This document shows positions 1 through 8,339 of a DNA stretch of 64,000 nucleotides, in pieces. The stretch comes from Aldehydirespirator sp965204875 (GTDB lineage: Bacteria > Actinomycetota > Acidimicrobiia > Acidimicrobiales > Aldehydirespiratoraceae): contig OZ242020.1 of NCBI GenBank assembly GCA_965204875.1, positions 682,001 through 746,000 of the forward strand, in the 5' to 3' direction. The notes beneath the pieces were generated by a model that was not told where the DNA came from, made no database searches, and saw only the letters and a list, made by a program, of their open reading frames with translations. Each line of letters begins with the position of its first letter. Position 1 is the first letter of the stretch. A program made the translations under genes and the position numbers.

Positions 1-341
1 GACCAGGCCGGGCATCCGGCGACGCGAACGGCAAGGCGGCCCGCCGCGAGGACGCCGCCCGAGTAGCTCACCCGATCCTGCGGGGACACGGGCACGTGCA
101 GCCCGGTCACCGTCAGGTGCAGGGGCCCGGCCCACGATCCCGGGCCGAGCACGGCGAAGATGTTCGATGACCGGTCCGACACGTAGAAGCCACGGGCGTT
201 GACGGCGGCCACACGGCCCGCGAAGCCCTCCGACAGAGCCTCCAGCACGGCCCCGCCCGCAGACGCCGCTGCCACGGAGCGCGCAGGCGGCGGCAGGCCG
301 GTCAACGCCGGCACACCAGCCACTGCCTGCGGACCGGCCAT
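1..341 (-). CDS. DUF2877-like protein, N-terminal part (cut by left edge)
   Basis: Open frame of 113 codons starting at an ATG at 341 and running off the window. The visible protein has a variable Ala/Pro-rich first 30 residues, then a beta-rich stretch with GRVAAVNARGFYVSD, FAVLGPGSWAGPLHL and a closing LAVRVAGCPAW. The pattern of a G-rich start, a GP-x-H/I strand and an Ala-x-x-x-Trp end resembles the N-terminus of DUF2877 proteins (AllH/YlbF). In E. coli, AllH works with FdrA (AllF) and AllG in oxamate carbamoyltransfer next to a catabolic carbamate kinase. FdrA and carbamate kinase genes lie 2-5 kb away, which supports the reading. The family call is inference from a fragment. It is divergent from the AIR-synthase-like gene, 100 bp away. 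Confidence 0.4.
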   Translation of the reverse strand, partial: MAGPQAVAGVPALTGLPPPARSVAAASAGGAVLEALSEGFAGRVAAVNARGFYVSDRSSNIFAVLGPGSWAGPLHLTVTGLHVPVSPQDRVSYSGGVLAAGRLAVRVAGCPAW

Positions 342-441
342 CACGGAGCGGTCACGGCGCGTGCCGGACACAGCAGCACTGCCCGCAATCCAGCCACGGA
401 GCGCTCACTGCGCGTCTGAGACACAGCGGTACGGTGCGGCG

Positions 442-1410
442 GTGCCGCCGCCGGATGCCTCATCACCGCCCGACCTCGACGCGCTTGTGGCCATGGTGCG
501 CAACCATCCCGGCCTCCTGGCCAAGCGGGCCATCGGAGCCGTCCGGCGTGTCATCAAATCGCCGGACGCGGTGACCGGACCCGGCGACGACGGTGCGGTG
601 GTGGAGATGCCGCGGGCCGGCTCGGTGATCGTGTGCGGCGAGGCGATCCACCCGCCGTTCGTGGCCTCCGATCCGCACGGCGCCGGCATGGCAGCGGTGC
701 TCGCCAACGTCAATGACCTCGCCGCCATGGGCGCGATCCCCAGGGGCATCGTCAACACGGTGGTGGCCTCGGCCCCGGTCGCGGCCGAGGTCCTGCGCGG
801 CATGGCCGAGGCGGCCGAACTGTACGACGTGCCGATCTTGGGCGGGCACACCACCGACCATCCGGGTGAGCCGGCGGTGTCGGCGTTCGCGGTGGGCGAG
901 GCCGAGCGGGTGCTTTCGGCCACCAGCGCCGGGCCTGGCCAGGACGTGGTGTTCGCCTGCTGCCTCGACGGCCGGATGCGGGAGGACTTCGCGTTCTTCA
1001 CGACGCTCGCGTCTCAGGGGCCGCGCCTCGCCGCCGATGTGCGCCTGCTGGCTGAGGCCGCGCGCGGCGGGCTGGCAACCGCGGCCAAGGACGTGAGCAT
1101 GTCCGGCTCGGTCGGGTCGCTGGCGATGCTCCTGGAACCCCGACGCCTCGGCGCCGACATCGACCTCGACGCCTTGCCGGCACCGGAGGGCGTGGCGCCG
1201 GCCCGATGGCTCGCCTGCTTCCCGACCTACGCCTTCTGGCTCACGACCCGCCGGGCCGGCGAGTGTGTGAGCCTGTTCCGCTCGGCTGGACTCGCAGCGG
1301 CCGTGGTCGGCACGGTCAACGCCGGCGGCCTGCTCACAGTGCGCCGCGGCGCCGGCACCCGAACGATCATCGACCTGGCGCGCGAGCCCGTCACCGGGCT
1401 GTGGGCATGA
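442..1410 (+). CDS. AIR synthase-related protein (sll0787/MSMEG_0567 type)
   Basis: A PurM/ThiL-like ATP-binding fold of 322 residues from a GTG at 442; an ATG at 493 is also possible. The frame is open further upstream, but that part is low-complexity and overlaps the divergent gene, so I exclude it. Landmarks are GPGDDGAVVE (res 46-55), NVNDLAAMG (89-97) and GGHTTDH (134-140), the acidic metal/ATP-binding loops of AIR-synthase relatives. The overall sequence matches the 'sll0787 family AIR synthase-like' proteins found with the Nit1 nitrilase cluster, where the true reaction is unknown. A glycosyltransferase of the MSMEG_0565 type from the same cluster lies 3.7 kb downstream. Other cluster members (nitrilase, radical SAM, flavoprotein) are not in the window. 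ThiL is unlikely because the N-terminus differs. Confidence 0.75.
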   Translation: MPPPDASSPPDLDALVAMVRNHPGLLAKRAIGAVRRVIKSPDAVTGPGDDGAVVEMPRAGSVIVCGEAIHPPFVASDPHGAGMAAVLANVNDLAAMGAIPRGIVNTVVASAPVAAEVLRGMAEAAELYDVPILGGHTTDHPGEPAVSAFAVGEAERVLSATSAGPGQDVVFACCLDGRMREDFAFFTTLASQGPRLAADVRLLAEAARGGLATAAKDVSMSGSVGSLAMLLEPRRLGADIDLDALPAPEGVAPARWLACFPTYAFWLTTRRAGECVSLFRSAGLAAAVVGTVNAGGLLTVRRGAGTRTIIDLAREPVTGLWA

Positions 1411-1516
1411 GCGCTCCGGTGCCACGTCGGGCGCCCGCAGCACCACAGGCTCCGGGTAGCGCGGTTCGCAGATGCCCGGCAGCGGCACCGGGATGGGCAA
1501 GCGCCAGCGCGCCACG

Positions 1517-2176
1517 TCAGGCTCCTGCCTGCTCGACCCGGCCGCGCATGATCCGCCGGTTCTGCTCGAAGCCCTCGGGGCCGCCCGTCTCCAGGCAGCC
1601 GAAGGAGGCCGGGTCGCTCCCCGAGGCGCGGCCACCCTCGTCATCCAAGGCTGTGACCATCACCACGTAGGTCGGCGCCATGGTGGACGGATCCGGCTCC
1701 ACGGTGCTGACAACGGCGAGTCCCGTGCGCAGGTGCAACTCCACACACTGGTAGGGGTCGGCGAGGCCGGCGCCGAGGCTGCCCTGCTCGTGCACCACCG
1801 CCCAGTCCCGGCCGGCCCGGCGTGCCGCCGCGATGCTCTCGCGGCGCCCGCGCTCGGCGCGCTCGGCCAGCAGCTCGCGCCTGCGCAGCGCGAACCCGGC
1901 ACCCGCCACCTCGGAGTCCGCGAGCCCGTACACCGCGGGCACGCCGGCCGCGGCCAACGCCGGGTCCAACGTCTCGGAGCGGCGCTCCCAGCGCTGCGCC
2001 AGCTCCTGCAGGTCGCCGACCTCGGCCAGAGTGTCGGCCACGGCGCGCACCAGCCCCAGCGCGGCGGTGTACGCATCCGGGTTGGTCGTGGCCACCGGGT
2101 ACAGACGACGCTCGCTCTCATTCCAGTATGCCGACAGCACGGCGGTGGGGTCGTCATCCCTTGACCTGTCATGCAT
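1517..2176 (-). CDS. Conserved-looking hypothetical protein
   Basis: A 219-residue soluble protein starting at ATG 2176. It is predicted mostly alpha-helical in the first 130 residues (charged Ala/Glu/Arg-rich helices) and then beta-rich, with YQCVELHLRTGLAVVSTVEPD and PTYVVMVTALDDEGGRASG. No signal peptide, membrane segment or known catalytic motif is visible. Codon use is strongly G/C at third positions, like its neighbours, and no competing frame looks better, so it is probably a real gene. It lies between the AIR-synthase-like gene and carbamate kinase on the opposite strand, so its link to nitrogen metabolism is only positional. I do not recognise the family. Confidence 0.6.
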   Translation of the reverse strand: MHDRSRDDDPTAVLSAYWNESERRLYPVATTNPDAYTAALGLVRAVADTLAEVGDLQELAQRWERRSETLDPALAAAGVPAVYGLADSEVAGAGFALRRRELLAERAERGRRESIAAARRAGRDWAVVHEQGSLGAGLADPYQCVELHLRTGLAVVSTVEPDPSTMAPTYVVMVTALDDEGGRASGSDPASFGCLETGGPEGFEQNRRIMRGRVEQAGA

Positions 2177-2311
2177 GGTGCCGGACTCCTTTTCGAGAGT
2201 CGCCGCATCGCCGCGCCCGCCCCGGCGAGGTCGAGCCTGGCCGGCAACTTGGACCCCTCATCTACTATAAGAAAGAGCCTTCTGCTATCGGCTGGCCGGA
2301 CGCTCCGGCAC

Positions 2312-3346
2312 ATGGAGAGCCCGGCCCCGACAGCACCGACGATACGTCAGGAGCGCGCCTTGGCCGAGACCGCCGTACTCGCACTGGGGGGCAACGCGCT
2401 GATCCGCCAGGGCCAGCAGGGAACACTCGAGGAGCAGTACACGAACGCCCTCACCATGGCCCACGCGGTGCGCTCTCTGATCCGCAAGGGCTGGAACGTG
2501 GTCATCGTCCATGGCAACGGCCCGCAGGTGGGAAACCTGGCCATCCAGCACGAGGGATCGATCAACCTGGTGCCCGCTCTGCCGCTGTTCACTCTGGGGG
2601 CGATGACGCAGGGGCAGCTGGGAAGCCTCATCTGCCTGGCGCTCAACGAGGTGTGCAGGCAGGAGATCTCCGGCGCCGTCTCCGTGGTGACGCATGTCGA
2701 GGTGGATCCGAACGATCCGGCCATGTCATGCCCGACCAAGCCGATAGGCCCCTTCTTTGAGCGCGCCGAGGCCGCCGCGCTGTCATCTGAGAGGGGCTGG
2801 GCCATGGCCGAGGACTCGGGCCGCGGCTACCGGCGGGTGGTCGCATCGCCGAGGCCTATGGCACCCATCGAGACCGGGGCGATATCGGCCCTGGTGGATC
2901 TCGGTTACATCGTCGTCGCCGGCGGCGGCGGCGGGATCCCGGTGGCACGTTCGCCCGACGGGGCCTACCGCGGTGTCGATGCCGTGATCGACAAGGACTT
3001 CGCCGCTGAGCGCATCGCCGACGCGGTGCGGGCACGGGCGCTGGTGATGGTGACCGGCGTGGCCACGGTGCGCCTTCATTTCGGAACCCCGCATGAGCGA
3101 GCCGTCACCGAGCTGACGGCTTGTGAGGCTCGCCGCCATCTCGACGGCGGCCAGTTCCCGGCGGGGAGCATGGGCCCGAAGGTCGAGGCTGCGATCGAGT
3201 TCGTGGAGTCGCCGGGACGCATTGCCGCCATCACTTCGCCGGAACTCGTCTATGCCACCCTCGACGAGCCGGCCGGGGTCATCGAGGGGCCGCGGGGCAC
3301 ACGCATAGTGCCGGACCTGGTGCCCTCGGGGGTGGGGATCCGGTGA
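2312..3346 (+). CDS. arcC: Carbamate kinase
   Basis: Catalyses carbamoyl phosphate + ADP = carbamate + ATP in the cytoplasm. The amino-acid-kinase fold is clear: AVLALGGNALI near the N-terminus, VIVHGNGPQVGNLAIQ, a central PIETGAISALVDLGY, the VDAVIDKDFAAE nucleotide-binding stretch, and GGQFPAGSMGPKVEAA near the C-terminus. Start taken at ATG 2312 (344 aa); the family is usually ~310-315 aa, so the first 25 residues may be an extension or the real start may be a TTG near 2359. The frame is also open upstream to 2171 without similarity. FdrA follows 61 bp downstream on the same strand, the partner expected if carbamoyl phosphate from oxamate/allantoin breakdown is used to make ATP. Confidence 0.93.
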   Translation: MESPAPTAPTIRQERALAETAVLALGGNALIRQGQQGTLEEQYTNALTMAHAVRSLIRKGWNVVIVHGNGPQVGNLAIQHEGSINLVPALPLFTLGAMTQGQLGSLICLALNEVCRQEISGAVSVVTHVEVDPNDPAMSCPTKPIGPFFERAEAAALSSERGWAMAEDSGRGYRRVVASPRPMAPIETGAISALVDLGYIVVAGGGGGIPVARSPDGAYRGVDAVIDKDFAAERIADAVRARALVMVTGVATVRLHFGTPHERAVTELTACEARRHLDGGQFPAGSMGPKVEAAIEFVESPGRIAAITSPELVYATLDEPAGVIEGPRGTRIVPDLVPSGVGIR

Positions 3347-3407
3347 GGCTGGAGCCGAGATCATGCGCGCCGCGCAGACGCTCGCGCCGGAGGCAGGCTG
3401 AGAATCG

Positions 3408-5045
3408 ATGATCATGCGAGCCGAGGTCATAGCGAACTCCTACATCGACAGCGTGCGGCTGCTGGAGGCCACCCGGGCCATGCGCGAATCGCCGGGCGTG
3501 GACTGGGCGTGGGCGCTGATGGCCACTCCGGCAAATCTGGAGACTCTGACCGAGGAGGGCCTTACCGCGGGGCTGGAGGGCGCGGCCGCCAACGACCTGG
3601 TGCTGGCCGTGAGAGGCGCGCAAGAGCACCTGGATGCAGCCCTGCTAGCGGGCAGGCAGGCACTGTTCACGACCTCCGAGTCCGGCGAGTCCGTCGACGC
3701 CACCGACGCCGGGTCAGCCCGGACGCGCCCCGCCGGCCTGGACGAGGCCCTCGCTGCGGCACCCGCCAGCAACGTCGTCATCGTCTCGGTGCCCGGCCCC
3801 TACGCGGCGCTCGAGGCGCACAAGGCGCTGACGCGTGACCTCGACGTGCTGCTGTTCAGCGACAACGTGCCGCTGTCCGACGAGATCGACCTGAAGCGCC
3901 GGGCCCGCTCGCAACGCCGGCTCGTGATGGGCCCCGGTGCAGGCACGGCGATGCTGGCCGGAGTGGGCCTCGGTTTCTCGAACCGGGTGGCTCGCGGGCC
4001 GGTTGGCGTGGTGGCGGCCGCAGGCACCGGCGCCCAGGAGGTGATGACCCTGCTCGACCGCTGGGGATCGGGCGTGTCCCACGTCATCGGGGTCGGGGGC
4101 CGCGATCTTTCCAGCGAGGTCGGGGGCATCATGGCCTCGGCCGCCATGGAGGCTCTCGACCACCACGACGAGACCGGGTTGACGCTGCTGGTGTCCAAGC
4201 CGCCCGCTCCGGCCGTGGCCGAGCGCCTGCTGGGTCGGAGCCCGAACAAGCCGGTCGTGGCCGCGCTGATCGGTTTGGACGAGCCCGTGGCCGCAGCGCC
4301 GGGGGTGACGGTGTGCAACACGCTGGAGCAGGCTGTGGTGGAGTCGCTGGCCCGCCTTGGCAACCCCGGGCCACTCCAGGACGCGGCCCATCCCGGAGGT
4401 GCTCTGCCAACGGCGGGCACCGCCCAGGCCGGCGGGGCCAGGCCCGATCCGGTCGGCTCGATCGACGCCGAGGTTGCCAGGCTCACCACGAGTCTCAGCC
4501 CGCGCAGGCAGCGCCTGGTGGGGCTGTTCAGCGGCGGCACGCTCGCCTATGAGGCTATGACCATAGTCAGCCGCCACATCGGGCCTGTCATCTCCAACAC
4601 GCCGCTGCGCCCCTCCTGGGCAAGGCCCGGGCCGGCAGGCGCCCATCTGTGCCTCGACCTCGGTGAGGAGGAGTTCACCCGGGGCCGCCCCCACCCGATG
4701 ATCGACCCCGAGGCAAGGATCGAGCTGATGCGCGAGCGGGCCGCAGACGACACGGTGGCCGCCGTGCTGCTCGATGTGGTGATCGGCGACGGCGCCCATG
4801 ATGATCCTGCGTCGATCCTGGCCCCCGCGGCAGCGGAGTTGGTCGAGTCGGGCGCGGCCGTGGTCGCCTACGTGCTCGGTGCCCGCGGCGATCCCCAGGG
4901 TTTCGAGCGGCAGCGCAGCGCCATGCGCCAGGCCGGCTGCGTGGTGACCGAAACAGCGGCCAGGGCGGCACTGGCCGCCGCCGCGCTGGTGAACCGCGAT
5001 CCCGCGCTGGTGCATCTCGACCTGTCCGCGAGCCTCACCGCGTGA
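3408..5045 (+). CDS. fdrA: FdrA family protein (acyl-CoA synthetase-like, AllF type)
   Basis: A 545-residue member of the FdrA family, which has a succinyl-CoA-synthetase-like fold. E. coli FdrA (AllF) is one of three subunits needed for oxamate carbamoyltransferase activity in anaerobic allantoin use. Visible signatures are the start RAEVIANSYIDSVRLLEATR, MATPANLETL, the Rossmann stretch GPVGVVAAAGTGAQEVM (res ~197-213), GVGGRDLSSEVGG with a CoA-ligase-type phosphohistidine-loop equivalent that lacks His, and the C-terminal RLVGLFSGGTLAYEAM and DLGEEEFTRGRPHPMID. A Pro/Gly/Ala-rich linker (res ~325-350) separates the two halves. It is probably co-transcribed with carbamate kinase. The DUF1116 (AllG) partner is not in the window. 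The glycosyltransferase start lies 68 bp downstream. Confidence 0.9.
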   Translation: MIMRAEVIANSYIDSVRLLEATRAMRESPGVDWAWALMATPANLETLTEEGLTAGLEGAAANDLVLAVRGAQEHLDAALLAGRQALFTTSESGESVDATDAGSARTRPAGLDEALAAAPASNVVIVSVPGPYAALEAHKALTRDLDVLLFSDNVPLSDEIDLKRRARSQRRLVMGPGAGTAMLAGVGLGFSNRVARGPVGVVAAAGTGAQEVMTLLDRWGSGVSHVIGVGGRDLSSEVGGIMASAAMEALDHHDETGLTLLVSKPPAPAVAERLLGRSPNKPVVAALIGLDEPVAAAPGVTVCNTLEQAVVESLARLGNPGPLQDAAHPGGALPTAGTAQAGGARPDPVGSIDAEVARLTTSLSPRRQRLVGLFSGGTLAYEAMTIVSRHIGPVISNTPLRPSWARPGPAGAHLCLDLGEEEFTRGRPHPMIDPEARIELMRERAADDTVAAVLLDVVIGDGAHDDPASILAPAAAELVESGAAVVAYVLGARGDPQGFERQRSAMRQAGCVVTETAARAALAAAALVNRDPALVHLDLSASLTA

Positions 5046-5112
5046 CCGCGCGACTCGGTGTCCTGCGTTGGCACGGCTGCTCGCCGGCGCGGGAGTCCGC
5101 CAGGCTCGCACC

Positions 5113-6498
5113 GTGACCGCGCAACGCGTCGCGATCGCCACCTACTCGGTGAAGCCCCGGGGCGGGGCCGTGCACAGCGTCGAGTTGGCCGAGGCGCTCG
5201 CAGCCCAGGGCGCGGACGTGACCCTGGTGGCACTGGGCGACCCGCAGCAGGGGTTTTTCCGCCCCACCGGCGTGCCCCTGTGCATCATCGAGTCACCGGC
5301 CGGCGCCGGCCCCACACCGGCAGCCCTCACAGCAACACCCCCACACGACCCCGCACACACCCCCACAGCAACACCCGCACACACCCCCACAGCAACATCC
5401 GCACACGACCCCGCGGACTCACTGACCGAGCGAGTCTTCGCCCATATAGAGGCCATGACCAGTGGGCTTGCGGCGATGCGAGGTCGGTTCGACATCGTGC
5501 ACGCACAGGACTGCATATCCGCGAGAGCCGCGGCGCGGGTGCGCGACGCTGGCGGCGGGTTCACGCTGATCCGCACCGTCCACCACATCGACGACTTCAC
5601 CACGCCTGCGCTGATCGAGTGCCAGGACGCTGCCATCGTCGAGCCGGACCGTGTGCTGGTGGTGAGCGAACCCTGGAGGCGGCGACTGCTGGAGGACTAC
5701 GGGGTTGACGCTGAGGTGGTGACCAACGGTGTGCGGGTCGAGCGCTTCGCTGCCGCGGGCGCCCGGCCCGGCGTGCGGGAGCGCCTCCGCGCCCGGATCG
5801 ACGCCGCTGATCGCCACCTGTTCCTGACCGTCGGAGGGATCGAGCCGCGCAAGGGCTCCCGGTACTTGATGGAGGCGCTCGGGCTGCTCAAGGGCGGAGC
5901 TTCCAGCAGGGCAGCGGCCCGGCAGCGGCCCGGCCGCGGCGGAGTTGGCCCGGACACTGCCCGCCTCGCCTCAGGTCGTCGCCGGCCGCCCGCGAACGCT
6001 CCAGGGGCCTCCGAGGAGCGGGATGCCATGCTGGCGATCGTCGGCGGGCACTCGTTCCAGGATTACCGGGCCTACCGGGACGCGGTGCTCGGATCGCTCG
6101 GCCGCCACGGCCTGCGCCTGGGCCATGACGTCGTGCTGCTCGGCACCGTCGCCGACGAGGAGCTGCCGGGCTGGTTCCACGCGGCCGACAGCTTCGTGTT
6201 CCCGTCCGTCAGCGAGGGCTGGGGGCTGGTGGTGTTGGAGGCGCTCGCCGCCGGGCTGCCGGTGGTGGCCTCCGACATCGAGGTGTTCAGGGATTTCCTG
6301 ACCTCCTACGTCGATGCCGTGCTGACCGCGACGGCCGATCCGGAGTCGCTGGCCGCCGGCATGGCCCGCGTGCGCGATGACCCACAGCTTGTGCGCCGGT
6401 TGCGGGCGAACGGCGAGGTCACCGCCCGCCGCTATTCCTGGTCGAACACCGCCCGCCAGCACGCCGACATATACACGAGCGCCGCACGCCCGGGCTAG
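5113..6498 (+). CDS. Glycosyltransferase, MSMEG_0565 type (GT-B, GT4-like)
   Basis: A retaining GT-B glycosyltransferase of 461 residues, GTG start at 5113. The N-terminal domain opens with ATYSVKPRGGAVHSVELA, followed by HAQDCISARAAA, RTVHHIDDF and a donor-side LTVGGIEPRKGSRYLMEAL. The C-terminal SEGWGLVVLEALAAGLPVV is the EX7E-type nucleotide-sugar motif. This combination matches the glycosyltransferase accompanying Nit1 clusters (MSMEG_0565); its substrate is not known. Two insertions are odd. An in-frame 24-bp tandem repeat (5352-5410, Ala-His-Thr-Pro-Thr-Ala-Thr-Pro units) sits in the N-domain. An Arg/Gly/Ala-rich stretch (codons ~258-300) sits at the start of the donor domain. Together with the AIR-synthase-like gene, this marks a Nit1-like group. 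Confidence 0.85.
   Translation: MTAQRVAIATYSVKPRGGAVHSVELAEALAAQGADVTLVALGDPQQGFFRPTGVPLCIIESPAGAGPTPAALTATPPHDPAHTPTATPAHTPTATSAHDPADSLTERVFAHIEAMTSGLAAMRGRFDIVHAQDCISARAAARVRDAGGGFTLIRTVHHIDDFTTPALIECQDAAIVEPDRVLVVSEPWRRRLLEDYGVDAEVVTNGVRVERFAAAGARPGVRERLRARIDAADRHLFLTVGGIEPRKGSRYLMEALGLLKGGASSRAAARQRPGRGGVGPDTARLASGRRRPPANAPGASEERDAMLAIVGGHSFQDYRAYRDAVLGSLGRHGLRLGHDVVLLGTVADEELPGWFHAADSFVFPSVSEGWGLVVLEALAAGLPVVASDIEVFRDFLTSYVDAVLTATADPESLAAGMARVRDDPQLVRRLRANGEVTARRYSWSNTARQHADIYTSAARPG
5352..5410 (+). repeat. In-frame 24-bp tandem repeat inside the glycosyltransferase
   Basis: Two full copies (5352-5375 and 5376-5399, one mismatch) plus a partial third copy of a C/A-rich 24-mer beginning CGCACACACCCCCACAGCAA. 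Each unit is 8 codons, so copy-number change keeps the frame and only lengthens a Pro/Thr/His linker. Confidence 0.85.
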
Positions 6499-6530
6499 GC
6501 GACCGCTGATGGCGACCGTCGCGTCGATCT

Positions 6531-7523
6531 CTAGGACTCGCTGGTCGGCGGGCGGTCGAGCAGCAGCCGGTAGACGTCGGCAGCCGGGCGCCCTCCCTCG
6601 ATCACCGACATCACCGCCTCCGCGATGGGCATGTCCACACCCAGCGATCGGGCCAGCGACACCACTACCGGCGTGGACTTGACGCCCTCAGCCACCTGAT
6701 CCATGGACGCCACGATGTCCGTGATCGTCTCGCCCCGGCCCAGCCGCTCGCCCACGCGGCGATTGCGGCTCTGGGCGCTGACACAGGTGGCAACGATGTC
6801 GCCGACGCCGGCCAGGCCGGCGAAGGTCGTCGGGTCGCCGCCCATGGAGGTCCCCAGCCGGGTCACCTCCGCCAAGCCCCGCGTGATCAGGGCGGCGCGC
6901 GTGTTGTCGCCCGATCCCAGCCCGCCGGCGATCCCCGCCGCCAGGGCGATCACGTTCTTCGTCGCGCCGGCGATCTCGGCACCGACGACATCCGTGCTGG
7001 TGTAGACGCGGAAGTCGCCTGCGCAGAGCACGTCCCTGAGTTCGGCGGCTGTCGAGGCATCCTCGAGCGCCATGGCCAGAACCGCGGCGGCGGCCTGCCC
7101 GGCGAGGATCTCCCTGGCCAGGTTCGGGCCGGTCAGGACCCCGGCGGGGCGTCCGGGAAGCTCCTCGGCCACCACCTCGGTCATGCGCTTGCAGGTGGCG
7201 CTCTCAAGGCCCTTGGCCAGCGAGACGACCGGCGTGCGCGGCCCCACGAGGGGCGCCAGCAGCCGCAGCATGGCACGGAAGCCGTGGGAGGGCACGCCCA
7301 TGACCACGAAGTCCGCTCCGGCGACAGCCTGCTCGAGGTCGGAAGTGGCGCCGAGCGAGCGGTGCAGCGCAAACCCCGGCAGGTATCGAGGGTTCTCGGC
7401 CTCGGCATCGACGGCGGCGGCCACGGAACCGTCACGAGCGAACAGCATCGTGCGGGCGTTGTGGGCGCAGAGGTGGGCGACTGTGGTGCCCCACGACCCG
7501 CCCCCGATGACCGCGACCCGCAA
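6531..7523 (-). CDS. gpsA: Glycerol-3-phosphate dehydrogenase [NAD(P)+]
   Basis: Reduces dihydroxyacetone phosphate to sn-glycerol-3-phosphate for phospholipid synthesis. It is 330 residues, the usual length, with the Rossmann GGGSWGTTVA at res 7-16, LLAPLVGPRTPVVSLAKGLE, VLTGPNLAREI, GAEIAGATKNVIALAAGIAGG (carrying the catalytic Lys of the GATKN motif) and GVGDIVATC. The start is a TTG at 7523 just before the Rossmann strand; no in-frame ATG fits better. It is convergent with the glycosyltransferase (stops 32 bp apart) and divergent from cofC. Confidence 0.96.
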   Translation of the reverse strand: MRVAVIGGGSWGTTVAHLCAHNARTMLFARDGSVAAAVDAEAENPRYLPGFALHRSLGATSDLEQAVAGADFVVMGVPSHGFRAMLRLLAPLVGPRTPVVSLAKGLESATCKRMTEVVAEELPGRPAGVLTGPNLAREILAGQAAAAVLAMALEDASTAAELRDVLCAGDFRVYTSTDVVGAEIAGATKNVIALAAGIAGGLGSGDNTRAALITRGLAEVTRLGTSMGGDPTTFAGLAGVGDIVATCVSAQSRNRRVGERLGRGETITDIVASMDQVAEGVKSTPVVVSLARSLGVDMPIAEAVMSVIEGGRPAADVYRLLLDRPPTSES

Positions 7524-7643
7524 GGCTCACAGCCTCTGCCGGCTCGTGAAGAGCACGCTGCGGGGACGCGACGGCGCGACCCGGGCGCTCACAGCCGCAA
7601 CCCTAGACTCGCTGCCAGCGAAGCGATTGCCGCCCGGAGCCTG

Positions 7644-7737
7644 TTCGTGCCAGAACCCGAAGACCCACACCCCTCCATCTTCGCCGCCCGCGGCACAGCG
7701 CCGCCCACCTTCGTGCCGGCAACCGAAGACCCGCACC
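7644..7737. repeat. 28-bp imperfect direct repeat upstream of cofC
   Basis: TTCGTGCC-ACCCGAAGACCC-CACC occurs at 7644-7671 and again at 7710-7737 (offset 66 bp, about 24 of 28 bases alike). The second copy ends 5 bases before the chosen cofC start. Both copies lie in the gpsA/cofC intergenic region. It is one of many short duplications at gene boundaries in this window. Confidence 0.7.
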
Positions 7738-7742
7738 TCCCG

Positions 7743-8339
7743 GTGACGGCGGTGGTGGTGCCGATTCGTTCATTCGACGGCGCCCTGTCGAGGCTCGAGG
7801 GGGTGCTCGACGCTGCCGGCCGCAAGCGGCTGATGCGCCTTATGGCGACACGGGTGGTGGCCGCCGCGCAGGGCCTGCCGGTGTATGTGGCCACCGACGA
7901 TGCCGAAGTCGCATCCTGGGCGGCGCGGGCAGGCGCCGGCTCCCTGCGGGCGGGTCGACCGGGCCTCTCGGTCGCGGTGGCCTCGGCTGTGCAATGCCTG
8001 GCAGGCGCGGGAACCGAGCGGGTGGTGGTCGCCCACGCCGACCTGGCCCTGGCGCGAACGCTGCTGCCTGTGGTGGGGCCCGGCCTGACCATCGTCGGGG
8101 ACCGGCGCGGCGACGGCTCCAACGTCATGTGCGTGCCGGCAGGGTGCGGGTTCCGCTTCGCCTACGGCCCCAGGTCGTTCCAGCGCCATGTCGCCGAGGC
8201 GGAGCGCCTGGGCCTGCCCGTCACAGTGGTCGATGACCAGGACCTGGCGACCGACATCGACCACCCCGACGACCTGCGCCATCTGCCCGAGACGCTGCGA
8301 CGCGAACTGCACGCGGACACGGTGGCCGCTCACCTGTGA
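7743..8339 (+). CDS. cofC: 2-phospho-L-lactate guanylyltransferase (CofC/FbiD)
   Basis: Activates a phospho-three-carbon acid with GTP during coenzyme F420 biosynthesis (phosphoenolpyruvate in actinobacteria, by analogy with FbiD). The 198-residue protein begins VTAVVVPIRSFDGALSRLEG, the MobA-like nucleotidyltransferase start in which Lys is often found where Ser/Phe occurs here. It continues with YVATDDAEVASWA, VVVAHADLALA (the Asp-containing metal loop) and TDIDHPDDL near the end. GTG 7743 is chosen because upstream codons are repetitive and unlike the family; GTG 7713 is possible. The stop overlaps the next gene by 4 bp. Several LLM-type, potentially F420-dependent, enzymes are encoded in this window, giving the cofactor a use. 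Confidence 0.88.
   Translation: MTAVVVPIRSFDGALSRLEGVLDAAGRKRLMRLMATRVVAAAQGLPVYVATDDAEVASWAARAGAGSLRAGRPGLSVAVASAVQCLAGAGTERVVVAHADLALARTLLPVVGPGLTIVGDRRGDGSNVMCVPAGCGFRFAYGPRSFQRHVAEAERLGLPVTVVDDQDLATDIDHPDDLRHLPETLRRELHADTVAAHL

Noticed and set aside
199..441. Longer start for the AIR-synthase-like gene at 199
   Set aside because: The extra 81 codons are Ala/Pro/Arg low complexity and overlap the divergent gene that starts at 341.
5330..5420. CRISPR-like repeat array
   Set aside because: Units are contiguous without spacers and in frame inside a glycosyltransferase.
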